Shown here piece by piece: positions 15,584-24,165 of a stretch of DNA of 25,061 nt. Under the pieces are notes generated by a model that worked only from the letters and a program-made list of their open reading frames with translations, searched no databases and was not told the origin of the DNA. The position numbers and the translations under genes were made by a program. Source of the DNA: Hyphomicrobiales bacterium (GTDB taxonomy: Bacteria > Pseudomonadota > Alphaproteobacteria > Micropepsales > Micropepsaceae); assembly GCA_017849395.1 (NCBI GenBank), contig JAFIHO010000095.1, forward strand, positions 1 to 25,061, in the 5' to 3' direction. Numbering within the stretch: the first letter of the stretch is position 1; the number at the start of each line of letters is the position of its first letter.

Positions 15584-17662
15584 CTAGGGGGTGCGCGCAC
15601 CCGCCATCGCGTCGGCCCGCGCGCGCGACACGATATAGGCCCGGATGGCGCGTACCTGATCCGCGTCCAGAATCTTCGCGAAGGAGGGCATGCCCATTGA
15701 GGCGCGGCTGCCCGCCAGCACAATACTATCGATTCCTTCCAGCGTCTGTTTGCCAGCATAGCGCAAGTCGGGCAGGGGGCCGGCCACCGCATTGATACCG
15801 TGACAGGCCGCACAATGCGCGCCGTATAGCAACTCACCTTCATGCACTTGTTCGGGCGATGCCTCCACAAAGGATGGCATGGGGGGCGGGCCCTGATGAC
15901 CGAAGGGCGGTGGATGGAATTCGGCGCGGCCATCCAGCCGGAAGGTAAGCAGCCGCCCGAACCCGGATTTCATCTTCCCCCAACCCGGCGGATTGAAAAG
16001 CGCAGTCGGGCCGCCCCAACCCGCCAGCACAGACACATACTGCACGCCATCGACCATATAGGTCACGGGCGGTGCCATGATACCTGTGCCTGCGTCGAAA
16101 CTCCAAAGCTGCTTGCCATCGGTTGCGCGATAGGCGGCCAGTATGCCATCGGCGCGGCCCTGGAAAACCAGATTGCCGCCCGTGGCCAGAACGCCCCCGC
16201 CCGACGCGGTGGGAAGGCGGACGCGCCAGGCCGCGCGTTGCCGCACCGGATCCCATGCAACCAACTCACCCTTCGGTCCGGACATCGCATGATCCTTGTC
16301 GGCCATCGGGCCTTCATAGAAATCGTCACCGCCGGCATTGCCCTTGTCGGGATTGTAGGCCCATTGCATGTCTGGCACATGCAGCATGTGGCTGTCCGAC
16401 TTCGCGGGCACATAGACCAGTCCGGTCGTCGGGCTGAAGGCCATCGGATTCCAATTGTGCGCGCCGTCCGGATGCGGCGACACGATCATCGGCTCGGTGC
16501 TTTCCAGAAAGCTTTTTGCTTCGACAGGCCGCCCAGTTCTGGGATTCAGGCCCGTGGCCCAATTGACGCCGCTGACGAACTGCTTTCCCGATAGAAACTC
16601 TCCGGTAGCGCGGTCCAGAAAATAGAAGAAGCCGTTCTTGTTCGCCTGCATGATGATCTTGCGCATCCGCCCGCGGATCGAAAGTTCGGCCTGCACCAGC
16701 GGCTGTGTCGCGTCATAGTCCCAATTGTCGCCGGGTGTGGTCTGGAAATGCCACACGATCTCGCCGGTGGCGGCGCGTACCGCGAGTATGGACGCGGTGT
16801 AGAGCGCGTCGCCCTTGCCTCGCAGCGCGCGATACCAGGCGGTGGGATTGCCGGTGCCGAAATAGAGCAGATCCAGCGCGGGGTCATAAACAACACCTTC
16901 CCAGGCGGGACCGCCGCCTCCGGTCTTCCACCATTCGCCGCTCCAGCTTTGGGCGGCTTTCTCCAGCGCTTTGGATTCGAACCCGTTGGCGGGATCGCCC
17001 GGCACGGTATAGGTGCGCCAGATCAGATTGCCGTTCTGCGCATCGAAAGCCGAGACATAGCCGCGCACGCCATATTCCGCGCCGCCATTGCCGATCACCA
17101 CCATGCCCCGAGCGATCCGCGGTGCACCGCTGATCGCATAAGGCTTGGTGATATCCGCCGTGGATACGTCCCATACCGGCTTGCCTGTGTGCTGATCCAG
17201 CGCGATCAGCCGTCCGTCCAGCGTGCCGATATAGATCTTGCCGCGATACAGAGCGACGCCACGATTGACAGCATCGCAGCACAGGAACAGCGCGCGGCTA
17301 CGCTGCACCTTTGGATCGTAATGCCAGAGAATGCCTCCCGTCCGGGCGTCAATGGCATAGACCAGATTCCACGCGCCGCTGATGTAAAGGATTCCGTCCT
17401 CCACCAACGGGGTCGCTTCCAGGCCGCGTGTCGTTCCCAGTTCGCGGCTCCAGGCCAGGCCCAGCCTGCCTGTGCTGCGCTCGCCTATCTGATCCAGCGG
17501 GCTGAAGCGATTTTCGTCATGCGTGCGGCCATACATCAGCCAGTTGCCGGTCTCCAGCCCGGCGGCGCGCAGCCGCGCGTCATCGATCGGTATACCCAGG
17601 CTCGGTGGAGCCAGCAGCAGCCCGGTAAGCAGGGCCCAGGCGATCGGGCGACGCTTCGACAT
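15584..17662 (-). CDS. PQQ-dependent quinohemoprotein alcohol dehydrogenase (type II)
   Basis: The ATG at 17662 follows GGGGAAA and gives a Sec signal (MSKRRPIAWALLTGLLLAPPSLG); the frame is open to 17758 without a better start. The 692-aa protein is an eight-bladed PQQ propeller fused to a C-terminal cytochrome c. Visible are the vicinal cysteine pair in FLCCDAVNRG (C128/C129), the metal-site Glu196 in GNGGAEYG, Asn272 in FGTGNP, the catalytic Asp315 in PGDNWDYDATQP, and CAACH (617-621) with a Met ligand in MGMPSF (656-661). It oxidises alcohols or aldehydes in the periplasm and passes electrons to its own heme c. Asp317, two residues after the catalytic Asp, is the position linked to lanthanide binding in XoxF/ExaF/PedH enzymes. 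It lies 137 bp downstream of the ankyrin gene, possibly with its own promoter. Confidence 0.93.
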   Translation of the reverse strand: MSKRRPIAWALLTGLLLAPPSLGIPIDDARLRAAGLETGNWLMYGRTHDENRFSPLDQIGERSTGRLGLAWSRELGTTRGLEATPLVEDGILYISGAWNLVYAIDARTGGILWHYDPKVQRSRALFLCCDAVNRGVALYRGKIYIGTLDGRLIALDQHTGKPVWDVSTADITKPYAISGAPRIARGMVVIGNGGAEYGVRGYVSAFDAQNGNLIWRTYTVPGDPANGFESKALEKAAQSWSGEWWKTGGGGPAWEGVVYDPALDLLYFGTGNPTAWYRALRGKGDALYTASILAVRAATGEIVWHFQTTPGDNWDYDATQPLVQAELSIRGRMRKIIMQANKNGFFYFLDRATGEFLSGKQFVSGVNWATGLNPRTGRPVEAKSFLESTEPMIVSPHPDGAHNWNPMAFSPTTGLVYVPAKSDSHMLHVPDMQWAYNPDKGNAGGDDFYEGPMADKDHAMSGPKGELVAWDPVRQRAAWRVRLPTASGGGVLATGGNLVFQGRADGILAAYRATDGKQLWSFDAGTGIMAPPVTYMVDGVQYVSVLAGWGGPTALFNPPGWGKMKSGFGRLLTFRLDGRAEFHPPPFGHQGPPPMPSFVEASPEQVHEGELLYGAHCAACHGINAVAGPLPDLRYAGKQTLEGIDSIVLAGSRASMGMPSFAKILDADQVRAIRAYIVSRARADAMAGARTP

Positions 17663-17711
17663 GACGTTTCCCCGGCTTTTTCGGGAAAGGTAGCACAGGG
17701 ACCGCCATGGC

Positions 17712-17731
17712 CGCCCGCACCGATACGGGCG
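17712..17731. other. GC-rich hairpin between ankyrin and PQQ dehydrogenase genes
   Basis: CGCCCG and CGGGCG form a 6-bp stem with an 8-nt loop in the 137-bp gap. No T-run follows on either strand, so it is a poor intrinsic terminator. It may be an RNA element in the leader of the PQQ dehydrogenase or a chance GC-rich fold. Confidence 0.25.
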
Positions 17732-17799
17732 TTCAACAAAATGCGCGCGGGAAAGCAAGGCGGGGGCTGCGCATCCGGAATATCCAACTGCCCATAATG

Positions 17800-19182
17800 C
17801 TAATGCGCGGTTCCGACGATGCCGTGCTGGCGCAGCAGTTCGATATAGAAGACCCGCAGTGTTTCGGGGCTTTGGCCGCGGTTGAGGATGTCGCCCGGCG
17901 TATTCTTTTTCTCATCTTTGTAGTCAAGTACTGCGCCCTTGTCGGCCAGATACTGGATAACCGCCTCGGCCTCCGGCGCATTCCTGTTGGACACCGCCAT
18001 ATGCATGATGCTTCTGCCGCCATCGGCTATGGCGTTGATATTGGGGTCCAGCTCCAGAGCATATTTCAGCGCGGCCAGATTGCCGCCATAGGCGGCGGCC
18101 AGCGCCAAGGTGGTTCCGTCACCGGCCTTGGTATTGGGTTTCGCACCTGCCGCGACCAGCGTCTTCATAGCTTCCAGCGAACCGGCCTTTGCGGCGAAGA
18201 TCAGTGGCGGCGTCGCCACGGGAGGGACCGGGGGCGGCCCGCCTGCGCCATCGGCCAGCGCGACCTTGGCCTTGCCGGATTCGCTTGAAGGCGGCGGAGG
18301 CGCAGCGGGCGCGGGTGCTGGTGGCACGCTCAACGCGTTTGCGTCACCGCCCTTGGACAGGATCATCTTCACTAGATTGGCGTCACCGCTGGCTGCCGCC
18401 AGATGGATCGCCTGACGGCCCTCCTTGTCACGCTGGCGAAGGTCCGCACCGCGGGAAACGACCTCCATCGCGAAAGGCGCATTGTCTTTCAGCAGCGCGG
18501 CGCCGATGACCGACGTGCTGTCCGGCAGAACGGCGCGCGTGTCTGCGCCGCCATTTAGAAGGCGCATAGACGCCTCCGGTGTCCGGCTCTGCAAGGCGAA
18601 GAACAGCGGTGTGAAGCCCTTCTTCGATACCGCATTGGCGTTGGCACCCTGCTTCAGCAGGAACCCGATATTGTCGGTCTTGCCTCGCGCGGCCGCCCAC
18701 ATGAGCGGTGTCTGGCCGGAAGGGTCGGCGTCGTTCACCTGCGCACCTCCAGTGGTCATAATCTCCAGCACCTGCGGGGTCGTGGTCCCGGCGCATAGCG
18801 CAAAGGCGCTGATGCCATCGGGCCGAGTGGCTTTCACATCCGCGCCGGCCTTGATGAGGCTTGTGACGATACCGGGATCGCCCAACTCGCAGGCCAGGAT
18901 CAGCGGCGTTGCGCCACTGACATCGGTGACATTGGGGTTCGCGCCCGCGTCCAGAAGCAGTCGCACGCTTTCCGCATCCTGCCGGTCCACGGCCCAGGCG
19001 AGCACGGTGGACCTGTCCGGCAGCGCGGCGTTCGGATCCGCCTTGGCGGCGAGCAGGCTCTTTATGGCGGCGTGCTCATTCTCCTTGACGGCTTGTGCAA
19101 GTTTTTCTTCCGGCACACCAGCATGGCTCGCCGCCACAAGTCCGGCCGCGAAAACAACGCCCAGTCCCAATGCGTTCTTCAT
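17800..19182 (-). CDS. secreted ankyrin-repeat protein
   Basis: The 460-aa protein has a Sec signal (MKNALGLGVVFAAGLVAASHA) and about seven to nine ankyrin repeats, recognisable by motifs such as LLLDAGANPNVTDVSGATPLILAC (75-98), GQTPLMWAAARG (156-167), GFTPLFFALQ (189-198) and GRQAIHLAAASGD (255-267). A Pro/Ala/Gly-rich linker at about 285-326 splits the solenoid in two. Ankyrin repeats bind proteins, and periplasmic versions are common next to DUF1592-DUF1552 pairs, so this is probably an assembly or scaffold partner of the heme complex (inference). It starts 8 bp after the DUF1552 stop, with a TAGGA Shine-Dalgarno formed over that stop codon, indicating one operon. Confidence 0.9.
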   Translation of the reverse strand: MKNALGLGVVFAAGLVAASHAGVPEEKLAQAVKENEHAAIKSLLAAKADPNAALPDRSTVLAWAVDRQDAESVRLLLDAGANPNVTDVSGATPLILACELGDPGIVTSLIKAGADVKATRPDGISAFALCAGTTTPQVLEIMTTGGAQVNDADPSGQTPLMWAAARGKTDNIGFLLKQGANANAVSKKGFTPLFFALQSRTPEASMRLLNGGADTRAVLPDSTSVIGAALLKDNAPFAMEVVSRGADLRQRDKEGRQAIHLAAASGDANLVKMILSKGGDANALSVPPAPAPAAPPPPSSESGKAKVALADGAGGPPPVPPVATPPLIFAAKAGSLEAMKTLVAAGAKPNTKAGDGTTLALAAAYGGNLAALKYALELDPNINAIADGGRSIMHMAVSNRNAPEAEAVIQYLADKGAVLDYKDEKKNTPGDILNRGQSPETLRVFYIELLRQHGIVGTAH

Positions 19183-19190
19183 GGCCCGTC

Positions 19191-20534
19191 CTAGGCGGTC
19201 AATCCGGAAAGGCGGCCATTGCTGTCGCCCAGCTTCTCTTCCCGCACGCCAAGCGTCTCCATCATGGAGAGCATGAGATTGGTCATGGGCGTGTCCTTTT
19301 CCGCCACGAAATGACGGTTGCCCTTTACCAGGCCCCCCGCAACCACGGTCGGCAGATTGCGATGCTCGTGATTGTTGGGATCGGCAAGGCTCGCTCCGGC
19401 CAGCAGGATCGTGCTGTCGAACAGGGAGGCGTCGCCTTCCCTCGTATCAATCATGCGCTTCATGAAATAGGCGACCTGTTCCATGTGCAGCGTGTTGATC
19501 TTGGTCAGCTTGGCGATCTTCTCCGGGTCATGGCCGTGATGGCTCAGCGGATGATGCGCATCCGGTACGCCGATCTCCGGATAGGACCGGCCGCTGACCT
19601 CGCGCCCTACCATGAAGGTGCCGACGCGGGTCAGGTCGGCCTGCATGGCCAGCACCTGAAGGTCGATCATCATATGGGCGTAATCCTCGAACGCATCCGG
19701 CACACCGGACGGACGGGCATAGGTCGGCAGGGCTGCGCCATCACCGCCCGCCTGTTCCATCTTCTGGATACGCTTTTCAATGTCGCGCACCGATTGGGTA
19801 TATTCTTCGAGCTTTTTGCGGTCGTTCGCGCCCACATTGGCCGACAGCCGCTTGGCGTCATCGGCCACGAAATCCAGGATGGAAGCTTGGCGTTTTAACT
19901 GCGCCATGCGGCCGGTCGCATTCAGCGCGTCGCCATCGCCGAACAGCCGTTCGAACACTTCGCGCGGATTGGTGGTGACGGGCAGCGGCGTGGTCGCGCT
20001 GGCCCAGGACAGGGTGTTGGTATAGGCGCAGCTGTAACCGGAGTCGCAGCTGCCCACGAGGCTGGGCGGATCCAGGCCCAGTTCCAGCGAGGGAATCTGG
20101 GTCGATTCGCCAAACTGCTTCGCCACCACCTGGTCCATCGACACGCCGCTGGCCAGGTCCGCCCCCTCGGTCTTCTTCACATGCACGCCGGTCAGGTATG
20201 ATCCGCAGCAGCGGCCATGATCGCCCGCGCCGTCGCCCAGCGCTTCCGCCTGCACATGTGACAGGCCGCTCACCACGGCGAACTTCGCGCGATAGGGCTC
20301 CAGCGGTTTCAGGATGGGCGTCATGGTGTAATTCTCGCCCGCTTCCTTGGGGAAGAAATTCTCCATCATCATGCCGTTGGGCATGTAGATGACCTGGAGG
20401 CGCTTGCGGCCACGCGCCAGCATTTCGGCCGCCTTGGTGGTCGGCGTCATGGCGTCCAGCAGCGGCAGCGCGAGCGCTGCACCCATGCCGCGCAGTAGGG
20501 TACGGCGGCCCAGAGGTTTGCGGGTGATGATCAT
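19191..20534 (-). CDS. DUF1552 family protein, Tat-exported (second copy)
   Basis: The 447-aa protein starts ATGATCATC; its ATG overlaps the DUF1592 stop as ATGA, a sign of translational coupling. The N-terminus LGRRTLLRGMGAALALPLLDAM holds a twin-arginine signal (RR at 10-11). Typical DUF1552 segments are VVSGLSH then GDGAGDHGRCCGSYLTG (100-116), PSLELGLD, GYSCAYTNTLSWASATTPLP, PREVFERLFGDGD, HHPLSHHG and the closing NLPTVVAGG, TPMTNLMLSMM and LGDSNGRLSGL. Histidines and aspartates in these stretches could form a metal site as in alkaline-phosphatase-like proteins, but no activity is established. It probably acts with the upstream diheme protein. Confidence 0.9.
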   Translation of the reverse strand: MIITRKPLGRRTLLRGMGAALALPLLDAMTPTTKAAEMLARGRKRLQVIYMPNGMMMENFFPKEAGENYTMTPILKPLEPYRAKFAVVSGLSHVQAEALGDGAGDHGRCCGSYLTGVHVKKTEGADLASGVSMDQVVAKQFGESTQIPSLELGLDPPSLVGSCDSGYSCAYTNTLSWASATTPLPVTTNPREVFERLFGDGDALNATGRMAQLKRQASILDFVADDAKRLSANVGANDRKKLEEYTQSVRDIEKRIQKMEQAGGDGAALPTYARPSGVPDAFEDYAHMMIDLQVLAMQADLTRVGTFMVGREVSGRSYPEIGVPDAHHPLSHHGHDPEKIAKLTKINTLHMEQVAYFMKRMIDTREGDASLFDSTILLAGASLADPNNHEHRNLPTVVAGGLVKGNRHFVAEKDTPMTNLMLSMMETLGVREEKLGDSNGRLSGLTA

Positions 20535-23023
20535 GGTTCGGGTGTCCTTCTCATGACGAAAGGTACGCTTTGAACGATGCCAAGAATGATGGATTGCATT
20601 CGGTAATCGTCCTTCGCGGCGGCATAGCGCACCGTGCGGATGGCGGGCATGTCATAGGCTTCCAGCCCGCGCCCCAGGCCATAGGTCATCAGCCTTTCGG
20701 TGAAGGCTTCGACGAACTGGTCCTTGCGCGCCAGGAGGATGCCCTGCAGTCCGGGCGGGCCTTCGAACTTGGTGCCGTCGGGCAAAATCGCTGAGACGTC
20801 CAGCACCTTGCCCGCGTCTGCGACGCGCCAGCCGCCAATGGCGTTGTAATTCTCAAGGCTGAAACCCAGCGGGTCCATCTTGGTGTGGCAGGAGGCGCAG
20901 ACCGGGTTGTTTCGGTGCATCTCCATCTGCTCGCGCACCGTCAGCAGCTTGCCATTCTTGGCGTTGTTGAGTGTCGGCACATTGGGCGGCGGCGGGGGCG
21001 GCGGCGCGGCCAGGATATTCTCCAGAATCCACTTGCCGCGCAGCACCACCGAAGTGCGGTTGTTGTCAGAGGTAACGGTCAGGATGCTGGCCTGTCCCAG
21101 CAAGCCGCCGCGATGCACTGCCGGGTCGAGCGTCACCTTGCGGAAGCTGGTGCCGCGAATGCCGGGAATGCCGTAATGCTCGGCCAGACGCTGGTTCAGA
21201 TAGGTGTAGTCGGCGTCCAGGAAATCGACGACGCTGCGATTCTCGCGCACCACGCCATCAAAGAACATTTCCGTCTCGGTCTGCATCGCCTGACGCAGGC
21301 GCTGATCGAAATCGGGGAAGGCGCGGCGATCGGGCCGCTGGTGATCCAGCTTGCGCAGATAAAGCCACTGGCCCGCGAAATTCCGTGTCAGGGCCTTGGC
21401 GCGCGGATCGGCCAGCATGCGCACGACCTGGGTTTTCAGGGTCTCCGGCTTGCTCAATTCGTTGCGCGCGGCCAGCGTCAGAAGCTGCTCGTCGGGGATG
21501 CTGCTCCACAGGAAGAAGGACAGACGGGTCGCCAGTTCCAGGTCGCTGATGCGATGCACCGAAGCGGGCGTGGCCTTTGGCGGGTCGCGCTCCACCATGA
21601 ACAGGAAGTTCGGCGACACCAGTACCGCCTGCACTGCCGCCTGGATACCCTGCTCGAAATCCGCGCCTTCGCGACCGGCGCGATAAATATTCATCAGCGG
21701 CGCGATATCCGCGTTCGTCACCGGACGGCGATAAGCCTGCCGCGTCAGGCTGCGCAGGATGCGATCCGCGCAGGCCGCTTCGGAAAGTTTGGCGGAGGGC
21801 TGGCACAGGAAGATCCGGCGGCGGCTGGGCGTGTCGCCCGGGCCGACAATGTCATAAGGACCGGCGACCGAGATTTGCATCGCGTCGCGCAGATAGAAAG
21901 CCTGCGCGACATTGGCGCCGGTGGCGAAGGATGGCACATCCAGCGTTTTCACCCGCGCGCCATCGACCTGAATGTCCAGCGGGATTGGCGTAGGCTCACC
22001 CACGGGCCTGCCCATGCGGGGCCCGGACGTCGTCCTGGGCACCAGATTCTCGTCCAGCGCAAGGTGCTTGCGGAAGGATGCGCCAATGCTGCGCAGCCCG
22101 GCTTTTAGGGGCACACGTACCGAATAGCGGTTTTCAGCGGTGATCTCGCCCTCGGTGGACGTGCCCGAATTCAGGAACACCTGGATTTCATAGGTCGCGT
22201 CATAGGGCGCATAGAATTTGAACGCGCCGCCGCCGCGGGAATCCAACGGCAGCTCGTCGCTGGCCCGTTCGTTGAAGGAGGCGATGCCGAAACCGTTCTC
22301 GAACAGGTCCTTGGGGATCTTGTAATCGGTGGTAACGGGCGTACGCGGCGCCTGGCCGGTCGCCATGCGGCTGATCTTGCCCGCGACCCGGATATAGCGG
22401 TCCATCAAGGTGGGCGAGACCGTCAGCACATCGGCGATATTGTCGAAGCCATAGCCGGTATCGTCCACCGGCAATTCGTTCGCCATATCCACATCCAGCG
22501 CCAGCAAATCGCGCACCGCATTGGCATATTCGGCGCGGTTCATGCGGCGCAGGGTGGCGCGGCCCGGATTGGGATGTTCCGCCGCCAGCTTGTCCAGCGA
22601 ACCCGCCAGCCAATGGGTGAAATCCGCGATCTGCTCCTTGGGCGGGCGCGGCATGCCGCGCGGCGGCATTTCGCCCAGGCTCAGGCGGCGAAGGATTTTC
22701 TCCCAGGTGGGATTGTTCGCCGTCAGGTCGTTCGCATCCAGCGGCTGCACAGACATGCCCGCCGTCTTGAGCTTGTCGTTATGACAGGCGGTGCAATATT
22801 GCAGCAGCATCTGCTTGCGGTCGGCTGGCGTTGCGTCCGGACCCCAGGCGGCCTTTTGAGCCGCGGTCTGCGCCGCTGCCTGACCTGACATATGCGCACC
22901 CGGCAGCACGGCAAGAGCAAGGGCGGCGCCCGTCGCCAGAAGACCGATACGCAAACCGGCAGTCCGCGACGGCAACGTCTTCGCAATGATGGCCTTTACG
23001 CTGCGCCCGATGATCGGCGACAT
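20531..23023 (-). CDS. DUF1592/DUF1588 diheme c-type protein (long form)
   Basis: The ATG at 23023, with GGGAGA just upstream, gives a Sec-type N-terminus with a hydrophobic stretch at 24-42; the frame is open to 23287 but overlaps the divergent gene. The 830-aa protein has an N-terminal heme domain with CTACH (77-81) and LRRLSLGEMPPRGMPRP, then DUF1587 (LRRMNRAEYANAVRDLLALD, 158-177), a beta-rich insert (about 230-400, with YDATYEIQVFLNSGTSTEGE) that resembles a carbohydrate-binding-like sandwich, DUF1595 (LTRQAYRRPVTNADI), DUF1592 (LELATRLSFFLWSSIPDEQL), DUF1588 (HRGGLLGQASILTVTSDNNRTS) with a second heme CASCH at 709-713, and DUF1585. A run of seven prolines at 674-680 is typical of DUF1588 and implies EF-P-aided translation. 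It is presumed to be a periplasmic redox protein; its substrate is unknown. Confidence 0.92.
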   Translation of the reverse strand: MSPIIGRSVKAIIAKTLPSRTAGLRIGLLATGAALALAVLPGAHMSGQAAAQTAAQKAAWGPDATPADRKQMLLQYCTACHNDKLKTAGMSVQPLDANDLTANNPTWEKILRRLSLGEMPPRGMPRPPKEQIADFTHWLAGSLDKLAAEHPNPGRATLRRMNRAEYANAVRDLLALDVDMANELPVDDTGYGFDNIADVLTVSPTLMDRYIRVAGKISRMATGQAPRTPVTTDYKIPKDLFENGFGIASFNERASDELPLDSRGGGAFKFYAPYDATYEIQVFLNSGTSTEGEITAENRYSVRVPLKAGLRSIGASFRKHLALDENLVPRTTSGPRMGRPVGEPTPIPLDIQVDGARVKTLDVPSFATGANVAQAFYLRDAMQISVAGPYDIVGPGDTPSRRRIFLCQPSAKLSEAACADRILRSLTRQAYRRPVTNADIAPLMNIYRAGREGADFEQGIQAAVQAVLVSPNFLFMVERDPPKATPASVHRISDLELATRLSFFLWSSIPDEQLLTLAARNELSKPETLKTQVVRMLADPRAKALTRNFAGQWLYLRKLDHQRPDRRAFPDFDQRLRQAMQTETEMFFDGVVRENRSVVDFLDADYTYLNQRLAEHYGIPGIRGTSFRKVTLDPAVHRGGLLGQASILTVTSDNNRTSVVLRGKWILENILAAPPPPPPPNVPTLNNAKNGKLLTVREQMEMHRNNPVCASCHTKMDPLGFSLENYNAIGGWRVADAGKVLDVSAILPDGTKFEGPPGLQGILLARKDQFVEAFTERLMTYGLGRGLEAYDMPAIRTVRYAAAKDDYRMQSIILGIVQSVPFVMRRTPEP

Positions 23024-23197
23024 GATTCTCCCGCCCTGATTCCTGCATTGCGAGGCTATCCAGCCATCACACCGGCGGCATCTCCGGCCACCCGATTTTA
23101 AAACCCTGCGCCCAGAAGGTAGCGCGAACATGCAGGCTTTGTGAACAGTGACGCACGATCTTCGTATACGATATCTTTGAGTGCCTAGATGCTGCAT

Positions 23198-23221
23198 TTG
23201 CGAGATAATGTTGCATCGCAA
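23198..23221. promoter_or_regulatory. candidate operator around a -10 element
   Basis: TTGCGA-N12-TCGCAA is an inverted repeat with 6-bp arms in the 215-bp gap between the divergent genes starting at 23023 and 23239. GATAAT (23204-23209), a good -10 match, lies in its spacer, 29 bp before the plus-strand ATG. A -35 with normal spacing is not obvious (TTGAGT at 23177 would leave 21 bp). The layout would suit repression of the amidohydrolase gene. Confidence 0.3.
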
Positions 23222-23238
23222 TAAGACGGAAGCAGATA

Positions 23239-24165
23239 ATGGATAGGCGCGCTTTTCTAGGCGGATTGGCCACGGTTGTCGCAGCATCGCCGACGGTGGC
23301 TCAGCCTATCTGGAGCTCCCCGGTCATCGATATGCATTTCCACATGCGCCGCGCACCGGAACTTAACCTTGCGCATCTTCAGGGTGCAGGCGTGACGGCG
23401 GCAAATCTGCTGACGTTCGGAAATGCGGCGGGCCCGGTGCGCGATCTCCAGACAGCCAGTCCGGGCCGTTTCCCCTGCTGGTTCGGGAGCACCGACATCA
23501 CGAAACCCGGTGCGGAACGTCTGCTGACCGAAGCGGCCAAGGCGGGCGCGAAAGGCTTCGGCGAACTGAAATTCCCCGTCGCGGCTGACGGACCGGAAAT
23601 GCGCCGGGTCTATGCCCTGGCGGCGGAACTGGATGTGCCGGTGCTGATCCATTTCCAGGAGATAGGCCAGGCTGCTGCCGCGGGTGGCTACAATACGGGC
23701 ATCAAGCGGTTCGCCGCGATACTGAAAGCGTTCCCGAAGACCAAGTTCATCGGCCATGCCGACGCCTTCTGGGCCAATATCAGCGCAGACTATGCCGAGC
23801 AGGAATCCTATCCCGCCGGCCCGGTGAAGCCAGGCGGCATCACCGATAAATTGCTGGCCGACTATCCCAACCTGTATGGCGATCTGGCCGCAAATTCCGG
23901 CAACAACGCGCTGTCACGCGATCCTGGCTTCACCGGCGATTTCCTCAAGCGCCATCAGGACAAGCTGCATTTTGGCAGTGACTGCAATTGCGACGACGGC
24001 ATGGGTGGCGGCGCGGCGCAGAACAGCCCGGCTGTCGCGCCGCGTATGCGCGGCAAATGCGTGGCGCGCGAAACGCTCACCGTGCTTACCGCTTCCACAA
24101 CGCCCGAGATTTTCCGCAAGGTCGCCTGGACCAACGCGCAGAGGGTGGTAGGCCTCAGTCTCTGA
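23239..24165 (+). CDS. exported amidohydrolase-2 family metal-dependent hydrolase
   Basis: The 308-aa protein begins MDRRAFLGGLATVVAASPTVAQ, a Tat-like export signal. The amidohydrolase TIM barrel metal residues are seen as DMHFH (H33, H35), E109 in FGELKF, H138 in VLIHFQE, H173 in FIGHAD and D248 in HFGSDC. Family members hydrolyse or decarboxylate small organic acids, lactones and amides. The substrate is unknown. The C-terminal ARETLTVLTASTTPEIFRKVAWTNAQRVVGL is the usual closing helix region. It diverges from the diheme DUF1592 gene and abuts the esterase gene tail to tail (TGA at 24163-24165, opposite stop at 24166-24168). The ribosome site is weak. Confidence 0.87.
   Translation: MDRRAFLGGLATVVAASPTVAQPIWSSPVIDMHFHMRRAPELNLAHLQGAGVTAANLLTFGNAAGPVRDLQTASPGRFPCWFGSTDITKPGAERLLTEAAKAGAKGFGELKFPVAADGPEMRRVYALAAELDVPVLIHFQEIGQAAAAGGYNTGIKRFAAILKAFPKTKFIGHADAFWANISADYAEQESYPAGPVKPGGITDKLLADYPNLYGDLAANSGNNALSRDPGFTGDFLKRHQDKLHFGSDCNCDDGMGGGAAQNSPAVAPRMRGKCVARETLTVLTASTTPEIFRKVAWTNAQRVVGLSL

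Noticed and set aside
17712..17731. Intrinsic terminator after the ankyrin gene
   Set aside because: The stem is only 6 bp with an 8-nt loop and no T-run follows on either strand; kept only as a generic hairpin.
16748..17797. 349-codon plus-strand open frame opposite the PQQ dehydrogenase
   Set aside because: It is antisense to intact propeller motifs and extends through the signal peptide region.
20885..22108. 407-codon plus-strand open frame inside the diheme DUF1592 gene
   Set aside because: It lies antisense to well-conserved DUF1592/DUF1588 motifs, and its sequence is His/Gln/Arg-rich shadow-like.
23096..23103. TTTTAAAA palindrome in the divergent intergenic region
   Set aside because: It is a short AT palindrome that easily arises by chance and has no partner element.
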